Shown here: positions 36,525-48,544 of the stretch, piece after piece
How positions within the stretch are numbered: the first letter of the stretch is position 1
Layout of the letters: every line of letters starts with the position of its first letter
Origin: Verticillium longisporum
Lineage: Eukaryota; Ascomycota; Sordariomycetes; Glomerellales; Plectosphaerellaceae
Length of the DNA stretch: 64,000 bases
Assembly (NCBI GenBank): GCA_019188255.1
Contig: JAETXT010000002.1
Location: forward strand, 6,200,001 to 6,264,000
Direction of reading: 5' to 3'
The notes under the pieces: model-generated
What the model saw: only the letters and a program-made list of their open reading frames with translations
The model's database searches: none
What the model was told of the DNA's origin: nothing
Position numbers and translations under genes: made by a program

Positions 36525-38285
36525 TCAGTCCATGTCAGCTTCATCCATGTTCCTCAAAAACAGGCTATACCACTGCACAGTCTTGATGTGGCCCGATACG
36601 CTGATCTTCTCGTTGACGGTATGAATTCCATCAAGCGTATCGTACTCAGGATCCCAACCTGGGAAGTGACGGAAGATACTCCGGCTGAGATCCCAGTAGA
36701 ACTTGGTGTCCGTATTGGCTGGCATGAGGCCAGGCGCGACGATCACATGGTCTCCGTACAGGGCTTTTGTCGTACCCGACAAGATGGCCCATGGCGTTGA
36801 TCTTCCACCCTCCTCAAGGTCAGTGGGTGTGACGGGAGCTGGTTCAAGAATGACCCCCTCAACGCGCAGTGTAATAGATGAAGGCGACTCGGCCTCGTCA
36901 GCAAAAGCGTGCAGAGTAAGGCCATGCTTGCTAGCAACGTGTCCCGCCAGCCTTGAAAGTTTTGCCTTGATCGTATCAGAGGTCTCGCCAATATTGATCC
37001 TATGGTTGATCTTGATGCCCGTTCGCTCAGGAAGAGTATTGACCTTGACGCCGCCGTGCACAACATCCACCGCTTGTGTCGTTGTGAACAAGCTCCGGAT
37101 CAGCTCACCGCCCCTGGCAACCAGTTTGGCCAACAGGCTCTTGCGAAGCCCCAGCAGAATTGCATTCCCGCCTCTTCTTGGCAGCAGCATCCTCACGGGC
37201 GTAGGGAACTTCGCGGCGTGTGCGGCACCACATCGCAGAAAGTCCAAAAAGGGATTCTCGTCATGAAATGTAGGCGAATACGGTTCGCCTTCTATGGCGG
37301 AGACCAGCTCAGCAGCAATGCCGACACTGGTATGCGCAGGTGGCATGGAGCTGTGACCTCCCGGGGCGCGAACAATGATCTCCACGTCCATGTAGCCCTT
37401 CTCCGAGACGCCCGGCAAGGCGAACAGCTTACCCCAGGTGGGAATGATGCCCGCGCCCTCATCGAGGATCAGCGCAGCCCCGTGTTTGCCGTAGCGGTCG
37501 ACGAGAAATGGCGCGAGGTGCGCTGCGCCCTGAGGACCTGAAACCTCCTCGTCGAACCCGAACGATAGGACGGCAGTGCGGCGTGGACGAAAGCCGGCTT
37601 CAATGAGGAGCTCGACCGACTCAAGGATGCCGATGAGAGTGTTCTTGCAGTCAACTGTACCTCGGCCCCATATGTAGGTGCCGTCAAAGGCGCCGCTGAA
37701 TGGCGGTTGCTGCCACTGGCCGATTGTCGCGTTCGGAACCGGTACGACGTCTTGATGAGCCATGAGAACGGTCGGTTTGAGGGCTGGTTCTGTGCCTCTC
37801 CATGTATACAAGAGACCATGCGTGTTGACGTGCTCAAGGGAAAGAACCTTATGCGCCAGAGGGAATGTCCGGCGAAGATACTTTTCGAAGTCGCCGAAAA
37901 CCAGCCAGCGGGAATCTTCGCCGAGGGCGCCCATATTGTCAAAGGTCTCGGTGCGGATCTTGATCGCCCCAGCAAGCCGGGCGACCGTGGCGTCGCGAAA
38001 GGCGTGAGATGCAATATGCGACTCCATATCGACCAAATTGGACGTTGATAGAAGCGGCCTGATAGGCGCCGATTGAGGACATTGTTCTCTTGATGTCGTC
38101 AAAGCCGCATTCGAGATTGACGGCAAGAAATCCGCAAAGGGCAAGGAGGACGCATTCAGCCATGCTAGCAAGAGCGCGGCAGGTATGACCGCCCACCAGA
38201 GTGAGGCCTTCCCGCTTCTATGACGGCCTGCAGATGTCGACGATGGCGGTGATGCCGAGTGGGTTAAAGGTTGCTTTTGATCCAT
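36525..38285 (-). CDS. Carboxypeptidase S (M20A metallopeptidase), vacuolar
   Basis: Zn-dependent Gly-X carboxypeptidase of the Cps1 type, which trims short peptides in the vacuole for nitrogen reuse. It is a single 586-codon exon from ATG 38285. A cytosolic tail of about 28 residues is followed by one membrane anchor (about residues 29-48), as in type II vacuolar precursors. Metal and catalytic residues are visible: H177 and D179 in MAHQDVVPV, D212 in GRGTVDCKN, E246/E247 in FGFDEEVSGPQG and the acidic pair in LILDEGAG. The dimerisation part holds APGGHSSMPP, and the terminal metal His is in DGIHTVNEKIS. The length fits the family. No lesion is visible. Confidence 0.92.
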   Translation of the reverse strand: MDQKQPLTHSASPPSSTSAGRHRSGKASLWWAVIPAALLLAWLNASSLPFADFLPSISNAALTTSREQCPQSAPIRPLLSTSNLVDMESHIASHAFRDATVARLAGAIKIRTETFDNMGALGEDSRWLVFGDFEKYLRRTFPLAHKVLSLEHVNTHGLLYTWRGTEPALKPTVLMAHQDVVPVPNATIGQWQQPPFSGAFDGTYIWGRGTVDCKNTLIGILESVELLIEAGFRPRRTAVLSFGFDEEVSGPQGAAHLAPFLVDRYGKHGAALILDEGAGIIPTWGKLFALPGVSEKGYMDVEIIVRAPGGHSSMPPAHTSVGIAAELVSAIEGEPYSPTFHDENPFLDFLRCGAAHAAKFPTPVRMLLPRRGGNAILLGLRKSLLAKLVARGGELIRSLFTTTQAVDVVHGGVKVNTLPERTGIKINHRINIGETSDTIKAKLSRLAGHVASKHGLTLHAFADEAESPSSITLRVEGVILEPAPVTPTDLEEGGRSTPWAILSGTTKALYGDHVIVAPGLMPANTDTKFYWDLSRSIFRHFPGWDPEYDTLDGIHTVNEKISVSGHIKTVQWYSLFLRNMDEADMD

Positions 38286-38677
38286 ACCAAAGGCTGCAAA
38301 TCAGACTTGATGATGACAGTCTCAATTGACGTGTGTAGGGATCAAGAAGATACACGCTTCACGCAAAAGGCGTCGCTACTATATAGGCGATTTCCCAATG
38401 GAAACTAAAGTTAGGTTAAGCCACGTTCTCCCCATTGTACGAGGCGATGACCGCAAACGGTAGCCAAAACCTAGAGTCGTTCAGCTGGTCGGACTACAAC
38501 GCCGATAAGGAGCTGCTGTGACGGAAGCGTCTACGGCGCCTCAACCCGCCTTGGTGTCTCACCCATCTCAAATCCGGGGTACCGCATGGATATCTTCCAC
38601 ATGTTAGGTGTTTGTATATGTCCGCTGAACATGGACACAGTATATCGTAACTTTGCCCATCATCGTTCAGATTCATC
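38286..38677. other. Short intergenic region
   Basis: About 390 bp between the promoter side of the carboxypeptidase S gene and the 3' end of the ABC gene, both on the minus strand. It holds an A/T-richer stretch near 38370-38420. No gene. Confidence 0.5.
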
Positions 38678-41600
38678 TTATCTCGCCGCATCTCTCTTCT
38701 TCTGCCGCAACCCTTCCATTCGATTTCTTGCCAGCCTGAGGATGATCCATGCCAGAAGGCGATAGGCTACCACGCATGCAGCCAGCGCAGCAACATTGAT
38801 CACTCCGTCCACATTCAGCCTGTACAATTTCAACACATCTTCGCCTGTTTCAATCGGGCATGACCCACCAGGGAGTTGCTGCCCGCCAGTGCATGTGAAT
38901 TTCACGCCTTCCAGGCTGAACGGCGCCAAGGCCCTTGTGGCGTACCGGATAGGACTCAAGTAGTTGAGAGCCTTCAGGAACTCGGGCATGTCGATGGACA
39001 AGACGCCAGCCATGGTCTGGGCAACAGAGAGGAAGACGCTCGTCAGATTGACTGCGAAGCCGGTATGACTGAACAGTGTGTTGAAGACAATACCCAAGCT
39101 CTCGCCACAGCTCACAATGGCGAAGCAGCAGAACACACTTACAAAGTACATCTCTGCAGTGCGAGGGAAGCCAACGGCCAGTACTGCAAGGACGCCAAAG
39201 AGAAGACTGCTGATAACCTCAAACGGGATCTCAAGAAAGGTGTAGCTGGCTAGGAAGGCCTCAACCCCGTAGACGCCGTCATCGTCTTCGCGATAATAGA
39301 CGTCACGCTCGGCTGGATAGACCGCTACATTCTGCAGCATGCCAACAAAGTAGAAGGCGCCGACCTGCTGGACGAACCCCATGCGATTCTGCACAGATAT
39401 GAGGTCGTGCTTGAGAGGCGCAAAGAAGAGTGATAACACAAGGCCTAAGCCAACGACTTGCATGGTGCGAGCCAACAGCAGCGGTGGTTGCCGGCGGAAG
39501 TTGATGAACGCCCGGTGCATGAGCAGTGGAGCTGCTGCTGCGAACGATGCCTGCTTACGAACGAGAGCACCCAGCTCAGCCGGCGTGGCCAGGGTGGCTT
39601 TGTTGAAGGACTGACGAGGGGGGGGGACAGCAGGTCGATGGTGCGCTTCATGTCCAGGCTTTGAAGCAGATGAGATGCGGAGCTCATCCTCCTTCGCGTT
39701 CTCGTGAGAGCGCGTCTTTTCCGAGGACGAGGTCCTCGACGCTATATTCTCGGCGTCATCTTCCGCTTTCTCCTCGATGCCAGGTAAACGAGTAGCATGC
39801 GCTTCGATTTTTTCCGTGTCCACTGGTGTTCTGAGGTGCTCTTGCCACGCCTCAACCAAGCGCCTAACTTTCTCCCGGCTGTCTGCCTCTCGATCTGCTT
39901 GTTGTAGGTCAATGGTGATCAGATCGAGAGCAAAATCCGCGGGGTTGGTGTGTGAAGGGCATTCGAATCCCTGACGGTTGAAATACGGCAGCATCTCCTT
40001 GGCCGATCCAGCGTACGCAGGTGAGCCGCCTCGAGCCAAAAGGAGGACGTTTCCGAAATGCTTGAACAGATCTGATCTCGCCTGATGAATCGTAAGGATG
40101 AGGGTGCGACCTTCCATGGCGAGGCCCTGAAGCACTTCCATGATTGAATTGGCTGTAAAGGCGTCGAGGCCGCTCGTCGGTTCGTCCAGTAGTAGAACAC
40201 GCGGGTCGCTGAGTAGCTGGACGGCAATCGTGACTCGACGTTTCTCGCCTCCAGATATGCCTTTGATCAGATCGCTGCCCACAAGATTGTCGGCGCAGTC
40301 CTTCAAACCCATTTTGAGAAGCACCTCTTCGGCGCGTTTGAACTTCTCCTCCTTCGTCATCCAGGAGGGGAGACGCAAGCCGGCCGAGAATCGCAATGTT
40401 TCGCGCACAGTCAGGGAAGGAAGCAGAGCGTCGTCATCCTGACAGACGTAAGAGCATATCGACCTGATCACTGCATTGGATGGCACAGCGCCATTGAAGG
40501 TTAGTTTGCCTGCCGGCCTGTACTGTGTGCCAATATTGTTGTGCAGGCGCAAAGCCATGGCATTGAGTAGCGAGGTCTTTCCTGAGCCCGAAGGACCCAT
40601 GATGATATTCAGAACGCCTGCTTGAAATGTCGCATCGACAGGGTTGAGGATTGTCTTGGCGGGTTGCTTCTTACCAAACACAGAGCGTTTGTCGAGAGCG
40701 AGCGCAAAGTTGTCAAGTCCAACATCAATGGTGCGAACCTCAGAAATCGACTTCGCACGCATATTTTCTTTGCCAGCCGACAAATCGGTATCGGAATTTC
40801 TTGCTCGCGCGATGGTCATCTCAACGGGAACGAACTGAAGTCCTACAGCAGATAGGATACAGAAGAAAATGACGAAGGCGGTCATGATGACAATGGGACG
40901 CCATACCCAGTTTTGGGGAAGCCGAGCGACTCCATAATGAACTCGCCTGTGTATTGGTAACAAGCTGGATCCGACTGACCGCCAGGTAGTGGGCAATCAT
41001 AGAAGGCCCCTTCAAACTCGTTACCGCAGTATGCGCTGAAAGCATAATACTATCGAATCGAAAAGTCAGACACAGACGGCATGGTAAGGATTTGAATACA
41101 CAAAGGCTTACAGTGTATGTGATGTGCTTCATCCACCGCACATATACGGGTATACTTTCAGCTTGAACAAACATGCCGCAGGCCATGCTCTGCATAGTAT
41201 ATATCAGGTTGGCAATCAAGCTTGCGCCAGGGAAGTTTCGACAGGCTGTGACGCAAGTCATAGCACAAGTCATGGCGATATAATGATTCAGTAGAGTGAT
41301 GCTGAAGAAGATGAGGAACTGGCTGGCATCTCTCTCGAAACCAGCCATAAAGTAGAATATGACGGAGAATAGAAACGGAACGGGGAAGTCTTCGGTGAAT
41401 AAACGGGCGAAACGTCGAGAGAGGAGAAACGGAATAGCGTCAACACAGTGTTCCGTGTGTTCCCGGTCAAAGGTAGACATATCGATAGACAGACGATAGA
41501 TCTCGAAGATGAGGATGAGGTAACCCTGGAGACCAGCGGCTGTGTATAGCCCTCCTTGGCGCGAACGAATACCGGAATCGTCTCGGGGAAGGTTGTAAAA

Positions 41601-42953
41601 GATATATCCCGTCACCAGGCCCATCAGCACCGCTTCGACAACGGCTGCCAGCATGCCCATAGGATCTCGATAGGTCACCTTGAACGTCCTGTCGGTCAAC
41701 ATGCGTAGTTGACGGCCATACGTGGCATGTTTCGTCGCTTGTGCTCTCCTTTCTCTGTGGCTTGTCGCTTGCACGGCGCTTTGCTCAGTGGGTGGGAAAA
41801 TTGTTTGACTTTGTTCCATCCAGGCCGCCTTGAGCCTGTCAACTCGAGCTGTACTCTCTCCCTCAAGTTCCGGAGTTCGATTGTCAATGGCAGCAATGTC
41901 AATCAAGTACTCGGCAGGGTTTACAAAAGGGGGCAGTCGAAACCCTTGCCCCTCGAACCAAGTGGTGCAATCCTTTGCCAGCCCCGAGTATACAGGGCTG
42001 CCACGGGTCAGAATGATGAGATTGTCAAACAGATCCCAAATCTCTGAGCGCGGTTCATGAATGGTCGTGATGATAGTCCTCCCTTTGGTCGCCAAGCTCT
42101 TGAGAGTCCTGACGAGCTGGAACGCACTGGTGGCATCCAAGCCTGTCGTGGGCTCGTCCAAGAACAAGACTGAAGGATTGGCCAGAAGCTGAACGCCAAT
42201 GCTGACTCTCCGTTTCTCTCCACCAGAACAGCCACGATGCTGGTGATTGCCAATCCTAGTGTCTGCGCATTCTTACAAGTCGAGTTCCAAGGTGACCTCC
42301 CCCAGGATCCGCGTTCGCTCCACATACGTGGTTGGTGGGGGCAGACGCAAGTAGGCAGAGTACTGCAGGGTAAGTCGAACGGTTAGGGTCGGGAGCAGGA
42401 TATCCTGTTGCATCACGTAGGCGTGGCGCACGTTCTGCACTGTATCGTTGCCGTTGAAGCGGATCGATCCAGCCTGCGACAAGCGCGAGCTGATCATGCG
42501 TTCTGCCATGGTGTTGAGGAGAGTTGTTTTGCCGCATCCGCTGCCGCCCATGATGGCAGTAAGCGTGCCATGGGCCAGCGAGGCGTCGACATGGTGCAGC
42601 AATGTCTTGGATTCGGGTGTAGGTTTGAATCTCTGCTTTGCCAGGTCAGGATACGTCGAAGGCTCGAACCACGAAGGCGATGTATCGACGGTGACAGCAA
42701 GGCTTCGAATCTCAACGTCGACAGCCTCAACGTCGTCTAGCGAAATGTGGCCGGCGCGAGACAAGGAGAACCGGCTTGGCTCGAGGTAACCGTGATCGCG
42801 GTCGCGATTCAGGTCGCCGTGAGCAATGGGGTCCATGGTGGTCGCAATGGAGCTGGCGCGCTCGACTTTGTCCATGTCAAATATGTCGGACGTCGGGCGC
42901 TCGGTGGCCTTAGCATCAGGCCCTTGTCCCTGAGCTTCCTCGGGAGCAGCCAT
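38678..42953 (-). CDS. Full-size WHITE/ABCG-type ABC transporter, one in-frame TAA and one frameshift
   Basis: Membrane efflux pump with nucleotide-binding domain first, order NBD-TMD-NBD-TMD, like yeast Yol075c; the substrate is unknown. ATG 42953 (MAAPEEAQ). NBD1 shows Walker A GGSGCGKTT, signature CSGGEKRR and Walker B LFLDEPTTGLD. A TAA at 42273-42275 sits between VTLELDL and ECADTRIGN, where the same frame resumes; Lys or Gln would be usual. The first membrane half follows, with an intron at 41111-41050 joining KHITYT to YYAFSAYCGNEF. After MESLGFPK the frame is broken: A4 on the coding strand (40911-40914) should be A5 to read NWVWRPIVIM. NBD2 has GPSGSGKTS, ISGGEKRR and LLLDEPTSGLD. 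The second membrane half ends in RQKKRDAAR at 38678. Confidence 0.85.
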
Positions 42954-44437
42954 GATGTCGAAGAGGAGGCACGACGATTCAGCAGGCAAAGTGGAGGTCA
43001 AGTCTCTTCTATGTGCGGAGAGCAACGACTGCGACACGAGGTTTCGAGAGAGAAGTATTCAAAAAGTATCCAACGAGAACTTGGCCAGCATCGAAAGCGG
43101 TCTCGCGGGGAGGTGGCTGTTTGATGCTCGCTTAACAAGAACAAGCACCTTGTTGTCACCGGCCTGGCGTTGCCAGATGGGGATGGAATGAAGATGAGAT
43201 CTCCATAATGAGCAACGGAAAAGTAAATGACCATGGCCAACTGACGGAGTCAATGGCCCAAAAGGTGAGGGGGCCGTTGGATTGTGCAAGATTGGCCACT
43301 GTGTCGGCTCAATGGCCCGGGTCGGCGTCAGGCTAGGACGACAGAGGGTGGCGGGGGACATGGGTGCAGCTCGCTTGGATGTTCTGTCGACAAGAGTGGT
43401 GGGAGTTTGCAGGCCTTGGCCAGGGTGGTGTGTCGGTCATGGTGGTGATTCCATGGTCGAGGCCATCAGACGCTCTCGGCTATCCGTGCACCACCCCACC
43501 ACACCCCAGTCGCCACCCCCACAGCCACTTGCCTGCCAGCTTGCTACCCCCCTTGCCCCCTACCTGAACCGTCTGTCAACCATTCGCGCTGCACGTGGAG
43601 TCTCCGTTGCAGCTCACCATCTCGGTAGGTAGACCCCGAGGCAAGGACCCCAGTATAGCGATAGAGTTTTCATGTCACACCCTGGAATATGGCTCGCCGC
43701 CGACGACATTGCTTTGTCGTAGTGCAGTGCAGTCTACCTATCTAAGGTAGTGCAGAATGCTATGAGAGAACTCAAACAATGAATTCATGCAACCTGTGTG
43801 TAAGGAGCCGATGCCCGCAACGGGAATGCCCTCACAACGCCTGAATATTCAAAGGCCTCACTGAAGCTTTCTGAGGAAGCAATCTCCCTTGCCTTCGGTA
43901 GGTACCTAGAGGAGTAGCACCATCTCTGGAGAAGAGGCCCCGCGGAGACTATGAAGGTTTCGTGATGGGTCTAGAAGTAATGAAGAGTGCAGCAATGAGA
44001 CGACCTCCTATGAATGAAGCGGGCCTATGCTGACCTTCATTAAAACAGAACCTGCACTCTGAGAACCCCACGGGCCACCATGAACCCCAGGCACCCCTTG
44101 AGTCGGCCCCTTGAGTCGAGCTCCACGAGAACCCGTGGCGGAGCTCACGATCAAGCTCCCCGCCCGAGACGCGCCGCGACGTAGACGTGTTCGCGTATCC
44201 TGGGCACCCGCCGCATCGCCCGGAACGTAGGCATCTTTAAAGGGCCTCTCTCTCACCCATCAGCCGCCCTCATCTTCGTGTCCTAGACTTCGATGCCTGT
44301 TTGTGAAGCAAATCTTGTACATTGGAATGATTTTGCAGCGAAATTTTGGTTACTTTTCAGACGCCTCTTCCAGATCTCACCATTAGTCCATCGGCACAAC
44401 TCGACGGCCCCAAGAGGTCTACCCTACTGGCCTCAGC
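42954..44437. other. Divergent intergenic region
   Basis: About 1.5 kb between the ABC transporter start and the 573-codon gene. Contains CT/AC-rich promoter-like sequence at 43480-43620 and motif copies near 43624, 43735 and 43897 (GGTAGGTACCTAGAGG). No gene is recognised. Confidence 0.5.
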
Positions 44438-46159
44438 ATGACGCAGTCCGATCGATACAGAGGTGATGCCCATGAGGAGCGGTTACTGGAACTCCAGCGC
44501 CTCCAACTGCAGCGATATTGGCCTGCAGAGTTTCATGTCGTCGACCGAAACTGCTTGACTATGGTTCTCGGAGTCATTCGAATCCACCACATCTTGACCG
44601 CTGCTGGTTTCCAATATTGGGACGCGTGGAATCTGGCACACCCGGTACTGAAGCCCGTCGCAAAGATCTTGCGGTCACCACTCAAACGCAAGCTAGCAAT
44701 TCTCGATGAGAATCGCCGGAGAATTCTGACGAACATGGTGCTCAGCCAAAACAAGGTTGAGAAAGCTATGCATGCCGTCATTGAGCTGCATTTCCAACTC
44801 CTGCACCTGGGCAGGACCAGGCATATTACGACATGTCCGGATATGCGTCACAATATGCTCCAGAGGTTGCTCGAGCGATGTAGGAATCGCGCAGATTTGC
44901 AGCTTGAACCTTTCCGGGTCAAAAAGGGTAGGCGTGGTGCCCTTCGGGTCGTCATGGTGGCTAGTGGCTCTGCGCATACAACCGGAGGGCGTGGCCGCGA
45001 AACGTCAGTGCATCCACCAATAACTGAAGAGGGTAGTCGCGAAAACCCAATTTGCTTAATGGAGGACGACTCAGCTGTCTTGCGTCAGGAGCACGAGACG
45101 ATGAGCGAGTCTTTGAACGCTTCGAATCCAGAATCAAGACGCAGCGTATTCACGGATGCTGGGTTTGTGGACAGCGATATTACGGACGCAGACCTCCTCA
45201 TGCTGCATCAGTTTGACACGGTGCAAAAATTTGTGGTGATACCGGAGCCCGAAGACTCGGGCTTGATGGCTGATTCTCGGAGTGAAGCCCAGTCTACAAG
45301 CGGCCCGCCAACGTCAACTGCTCGTAGGGGGACTGTCTCTGGTCCTGCTGCTTCGAAGACACGGGGTACCGATAACTCCACAACAAAAACTCCATCGCAG
45401 AGAACACACGACGAAGGTTGTGCCTCAGTCCTCAATACCACTTCTCGGAAGAGATCGAGAAAAACTGAAACCACAAAGAGAGCGCCAGCTCCTCAATTCA
45501 AGAGTGTACAAAGGCAGACGGCCAGTCAACCCCTCGAACAAGCCACGCGCCAGCCATCCCTACGTCGCCGCTCGAGTCAACGCACACCAGCACCAAGCTG
45601 TGTTCTCCTATCGCCCGATACGTCATCGTCGCCGTCATTGGAAGCACCTGCTCTGCCCACGGAAACACCAGCACCAGAAGTCACCTTACCTATGGAACAC
45701 GCTCAAACACGTCGTTCGTCGAGACGCTCCACACAGGGCAACACGATTTTGATGTCGCCTCCGGCATCATCCACTTCTACTCGCATCCATAAGAAACCTC
45801 GAAAGCAAGCTTGTGATACTCGCAGACAGCTTCAAAACTCTACAGGGAGCACACCAAGTTGTACTTCAAGAGTTTCGCATCCCCACACCACTCCGACTGG
45901 TCCACTGTCATCATCTGCCGCGGCGATAGTGCCAAAAGTGGTGCGAATTTACCCAGCGCCCTCTAGCCCAGCGCAACAGCGTGAGCATAGGCTTCATGGC
46001 GGGATATCTGATGAGGACTGTACAACAATACCATTTCTTTTCCAAAATGATATAGATAACGTTCTGCCATATTGGGGGCTTCATCGAGAGATCGCAGCCC
46101 TCAAGTACCTGGTAAGACAGGGTGAGGCAGAAACTTTGGGAGCGACTGGTCTGAGATAG
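44438..46159 (+). CDS. Unknown fungal protein, 573 aa, basic and mostly disordered
   Basis: I do not recognise the family. It is a single exon from ATG 44438 to TAG 46159. Residues 1 to about 160 are rich in Leu, His and Arg and read as an alpha-helical, folded domain (YWPAEFHVVDRNCLTMVLGV, then LDENRRRILTNMVLSQNKVEKAM). The middle about 370 residues are Ser/Thr/Pro/Arg-rich and low in hydrophobics, with basic RRSSRRST and KKPRK clusters that could be nuclear localisation signals. The last about 50 residues return to hydrophobic order (SDEDCTTIPFLFQNDIDNVLPYWGLH). This head-linker-tail plan suggests a nuclear or chromatin protein, but that is inference only. It neighbours noxB convergently. 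Confidence 0.65.
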   Translation: MTQSDRYRGDAHEERLLELQRLQLQRYWPAEFHVVDRNCLTMVLGVIRIHHILTAAGFQYWDAWNLAHPVLKPVAKILRSPLKRKLAILDENRRRILTNMVLSQNKVEKAMHAVIELHFQLLHLGRTRHITTCPDMRHNMLQRLLERCRNRADLQLEPFRVKKGRRGALRVVMVASGSAHTTGGRGRETSVHPPITEEGSRENPICLMEDDSAVLRQEHETMSESLNASNPESRRSVFTDAGFVDSDITDADLLMLHQFDTVQKFVVIPEPEDSGLMADSRSEAQSTSGPPTSTARRGTVSGPAASKTRGTDNSTTKTPSQRTHDEGCASVLNTTSRKRSRKTETTKRAPAPQFKSVQRQTASQPLEQATRQPSLRRRSSQRTPAPSCVLLSPDTSSSPSLEAPALPTETPAPEVTLPMEHAQTRRSSRRSTQGNTILMSPPASSTSTRIHKKPRKQACDTRRQLQNSTGSTPSCTSRVSHPHTTPTGPLSSSAAAIVPKVVRIYPAPSSPAQQREHRLHGGISDEDCTTIPFLFQNDIDNVLPYWGLHREIAALKYLVRQGEAETLGATGLR

Positions 46160-46687
46160 TATCAGCTGTAGGTAGACTGGCTGGCAAACCTTGCTTAGCC
46201 TTATTTCTTGAGGCTTGAGATAGCTTCTGTCAGGGGACTTACATAGGCTTGGGGGAAAAAATAGACTAACTTCATTGAGGAGCTCTGCTGGATTGTCCTC
46301 GAAGTGCTCTAATCGCTCGCGCACCAATTTCCGTTCCAGGTCAGACGCGGTGAATGGTCAAGACCATTTGAGCAGTGATGAAAACAATAAAGAAGTAATG
46401 TATATTTGTATATCCTAATCATGATGCGCCATATGGCGTGATAAATCCTATTAACATCAACCGACCATGTATCGAGTTCTCTTTGAGAAAATCCTCTTCC
46501 AACCCTCGCGTACCCGTCCAGGCTAGGTAGAGTTCGCCCGCGTCTAACAAAATAAGAGCCACAGCGAGAGGCTCATTCCCATGGCTAACAAGTCTCAGAC
46601 CATATACTGATCAGCAAACAATCAGACATGCAACCTGAAGAAAACCATGAGAATAGAGAAATAAAATTGCTCCACGCCTTGCCCCCT
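46160..46687. other. Convergent 3' flank
   Basis: About 530 bp between the 573-codon gene and noxB. A/T-richer near 46380-46450 (ATATTTGTATATCC), as in fungal 3' ends. No gene. Confidence 0.5.
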
Positions 46688-48544
46688 CTAGAAGTTCTCC
46701 TTGCCCCATTTGAACGAAAAGCTACAGTTTAGATGTCAGTTCAAGGACACGATACGTCATTGAAAGATAAATCGAGCTTACCCTGGTTCGCTGTACTTGT
46801 TACAAAAGATATGCAGTGTACTGCCGAGGCCCTTGGGACCACAGAAGAACACACCAGCCTCGGCAGGCGAGTGCAGCTTTCTGATTCCACGGAAGATCAT
46901 GTCCCAGTTGGGCCGTCCAAAGTTCGTTGGCGACCTCAGACCGGTGATGGTGTCTTTGTCAGCGTTGGCATCATTGATCATGATGTTTGTTGCGTCGTCT
47001 GCCTTGATCTTGGCGGTCAGGTAGGTATGGATCTCGATGCGGTTGTCAACGTCCTGCGCTTCAATGGCGAGCAACAGCGAGCGGAACCACTCAAAGGAGC
47101 CGAAATCTCTGCAGATCCAGAAGAAGTAAACTTTGCTGAGGCGCGTCTTCTTCTGAGGATAGTTCATGCGATACCAGATGGACTTGAGAATGGATGCAAA
47201 CGGCGTGACGCCGATTCCTGCGCCGCAGAGAACAGAAATCTCGTACTTGAAAACATCCTCCGAAGCCGATCCAAAGGGTCCGTCGATGTAAACGCGAGGC
47301 AGCACGCGGCGCAAAGCAGGATCGACATCGCTTCCATCGCCATTGACACCGACGACCTTGCTACCGTCCTTCTTCTTGTCGAACTCGCAGCCCAATACGG
47401 TAGAGACAGCACGAGTGAAATCACCAACTACGCGCATGTGGATAGAGATGTAATCTTCCTCAGGCGCACTCGTTAGGGTAAAGGGGTGGTACTGCCAAAT
47501 CGATACGGCGGGGCAGCAGAAGAAGATGTACTGGCCGGCCTGGGTCTTGGTGTTTTCTTTCTTAATCTGAATCTCGCAGACATTGCTGGGGTGCTGAATG
47601 ACTTTGGAGATGTATGTCTTGTGCTTGCCACGCACCTCACGGGCGATGCGCTCAGCAAGGTAGCAGAAACCGCCGTACATCCAGTACTGCCAGAAGACGC
47701 CGATCGCGCTCGGGCCGATACTGATGCAGAAGGGCGCAAAATCGGGCTGGATCATGCAGAATGCGCCGTGAATTGACCAGAAAAAGAAGAAAACGATAAA
47801 CATGTGGTGGGTGTACCAGAACCTCTCGTAGTTGGCGCGTCGGGGCTTCTCCATTGACGTGATAACCATGCCCATGAGGGCGATGAGCATAACGTAACCA
47901 GTCCAACCGGGACCGGAGACGAAGTTGGCCAGCAGCCAGCCATAGACGCCAAGGTTGTTCTTGGCGGCGATCATGCCAAAGTTGACCCAGTGAGCAATCG
48001 TATGAACCCATGAGAAAAGACAATGGACCAGGCAATCGTCTTGTGGAAGGTGATGTTCTTATCGAACTGGATAATGCCATTGAGAGGCGTTTGGCGAGCG
48101 AGCGAGATGAATGTGCGACAGACAGGAAAGAGTACGAGGGCAACATCGACGTGTAGGACGAGAGCCGCGGCACGGGCGATGACAAAAGTTGGACCGAATA
48201 TGTCTCGTGCAACCTGCAGATTGTCCTTGAGGGCAAAGTTGACGCAGGCAAGCGCAAAGACGAGTCCGTGGAGGATCATGAAGACGAAGACAAAACTTGG
48301 GCAACTGTTAACTGATGCTTTTTGGGTACCAAGGCTCCAGCACTTCACATGGATCAAGTGCGCATGTAGACAGTACTCACAATCTTCGGTAACCCTCGTT
48401 GATCATCCAGCGATCGAATTTCTCCCTCGATGTCAGCTGCTTCTGCTTTTCCTGCGTCATCTCTCCCGAGAGCAGCATGCGTGTCAGTGGCGTCCATCTT
48501 GAACGCTCCGAGGGCTTCTCTGAGCCCATCGAGTAGTAGTCCAT
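46688..48544 (-). CDS. NADPH oxidase B (NoxB/Nox2), one-base frameshift
   Basis: Membrane flavocytochrome that passes electrons from NADPH through FAD and two hemes to oxygen, giving superoxide; NoxB acts in appressorium and ascospore functions in relatives. Exons: 48544-48381, 48295-46782 and 46721-46688, ending FKWGKENF. The N-terminus with KFDRWMINEGYRR assigns it to NoxB rather than NoxA. Heme ligands sit in ITFHK with HTIAH, and in WYTHH with SIHG. The FAD site is YHPFTLTSAP; NADPH sites are GPFGSAS, CGAGIGVTPFASI and FFCGPKGLG. Between FHKTIAWSIVF and SWVHTIAH the frame breaks: T4 on the coding strand (48015-48018) should be T5. ATG 48544 was chosen because upstream starts are non-ATG. 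All domains are otherwise intact. Confidence 0.9.

Noticed and set aside
36703..37266. 187-codon plus-strand frame
   Set aside because: Antisense shadow of the intact carboxypeptidase S gene.
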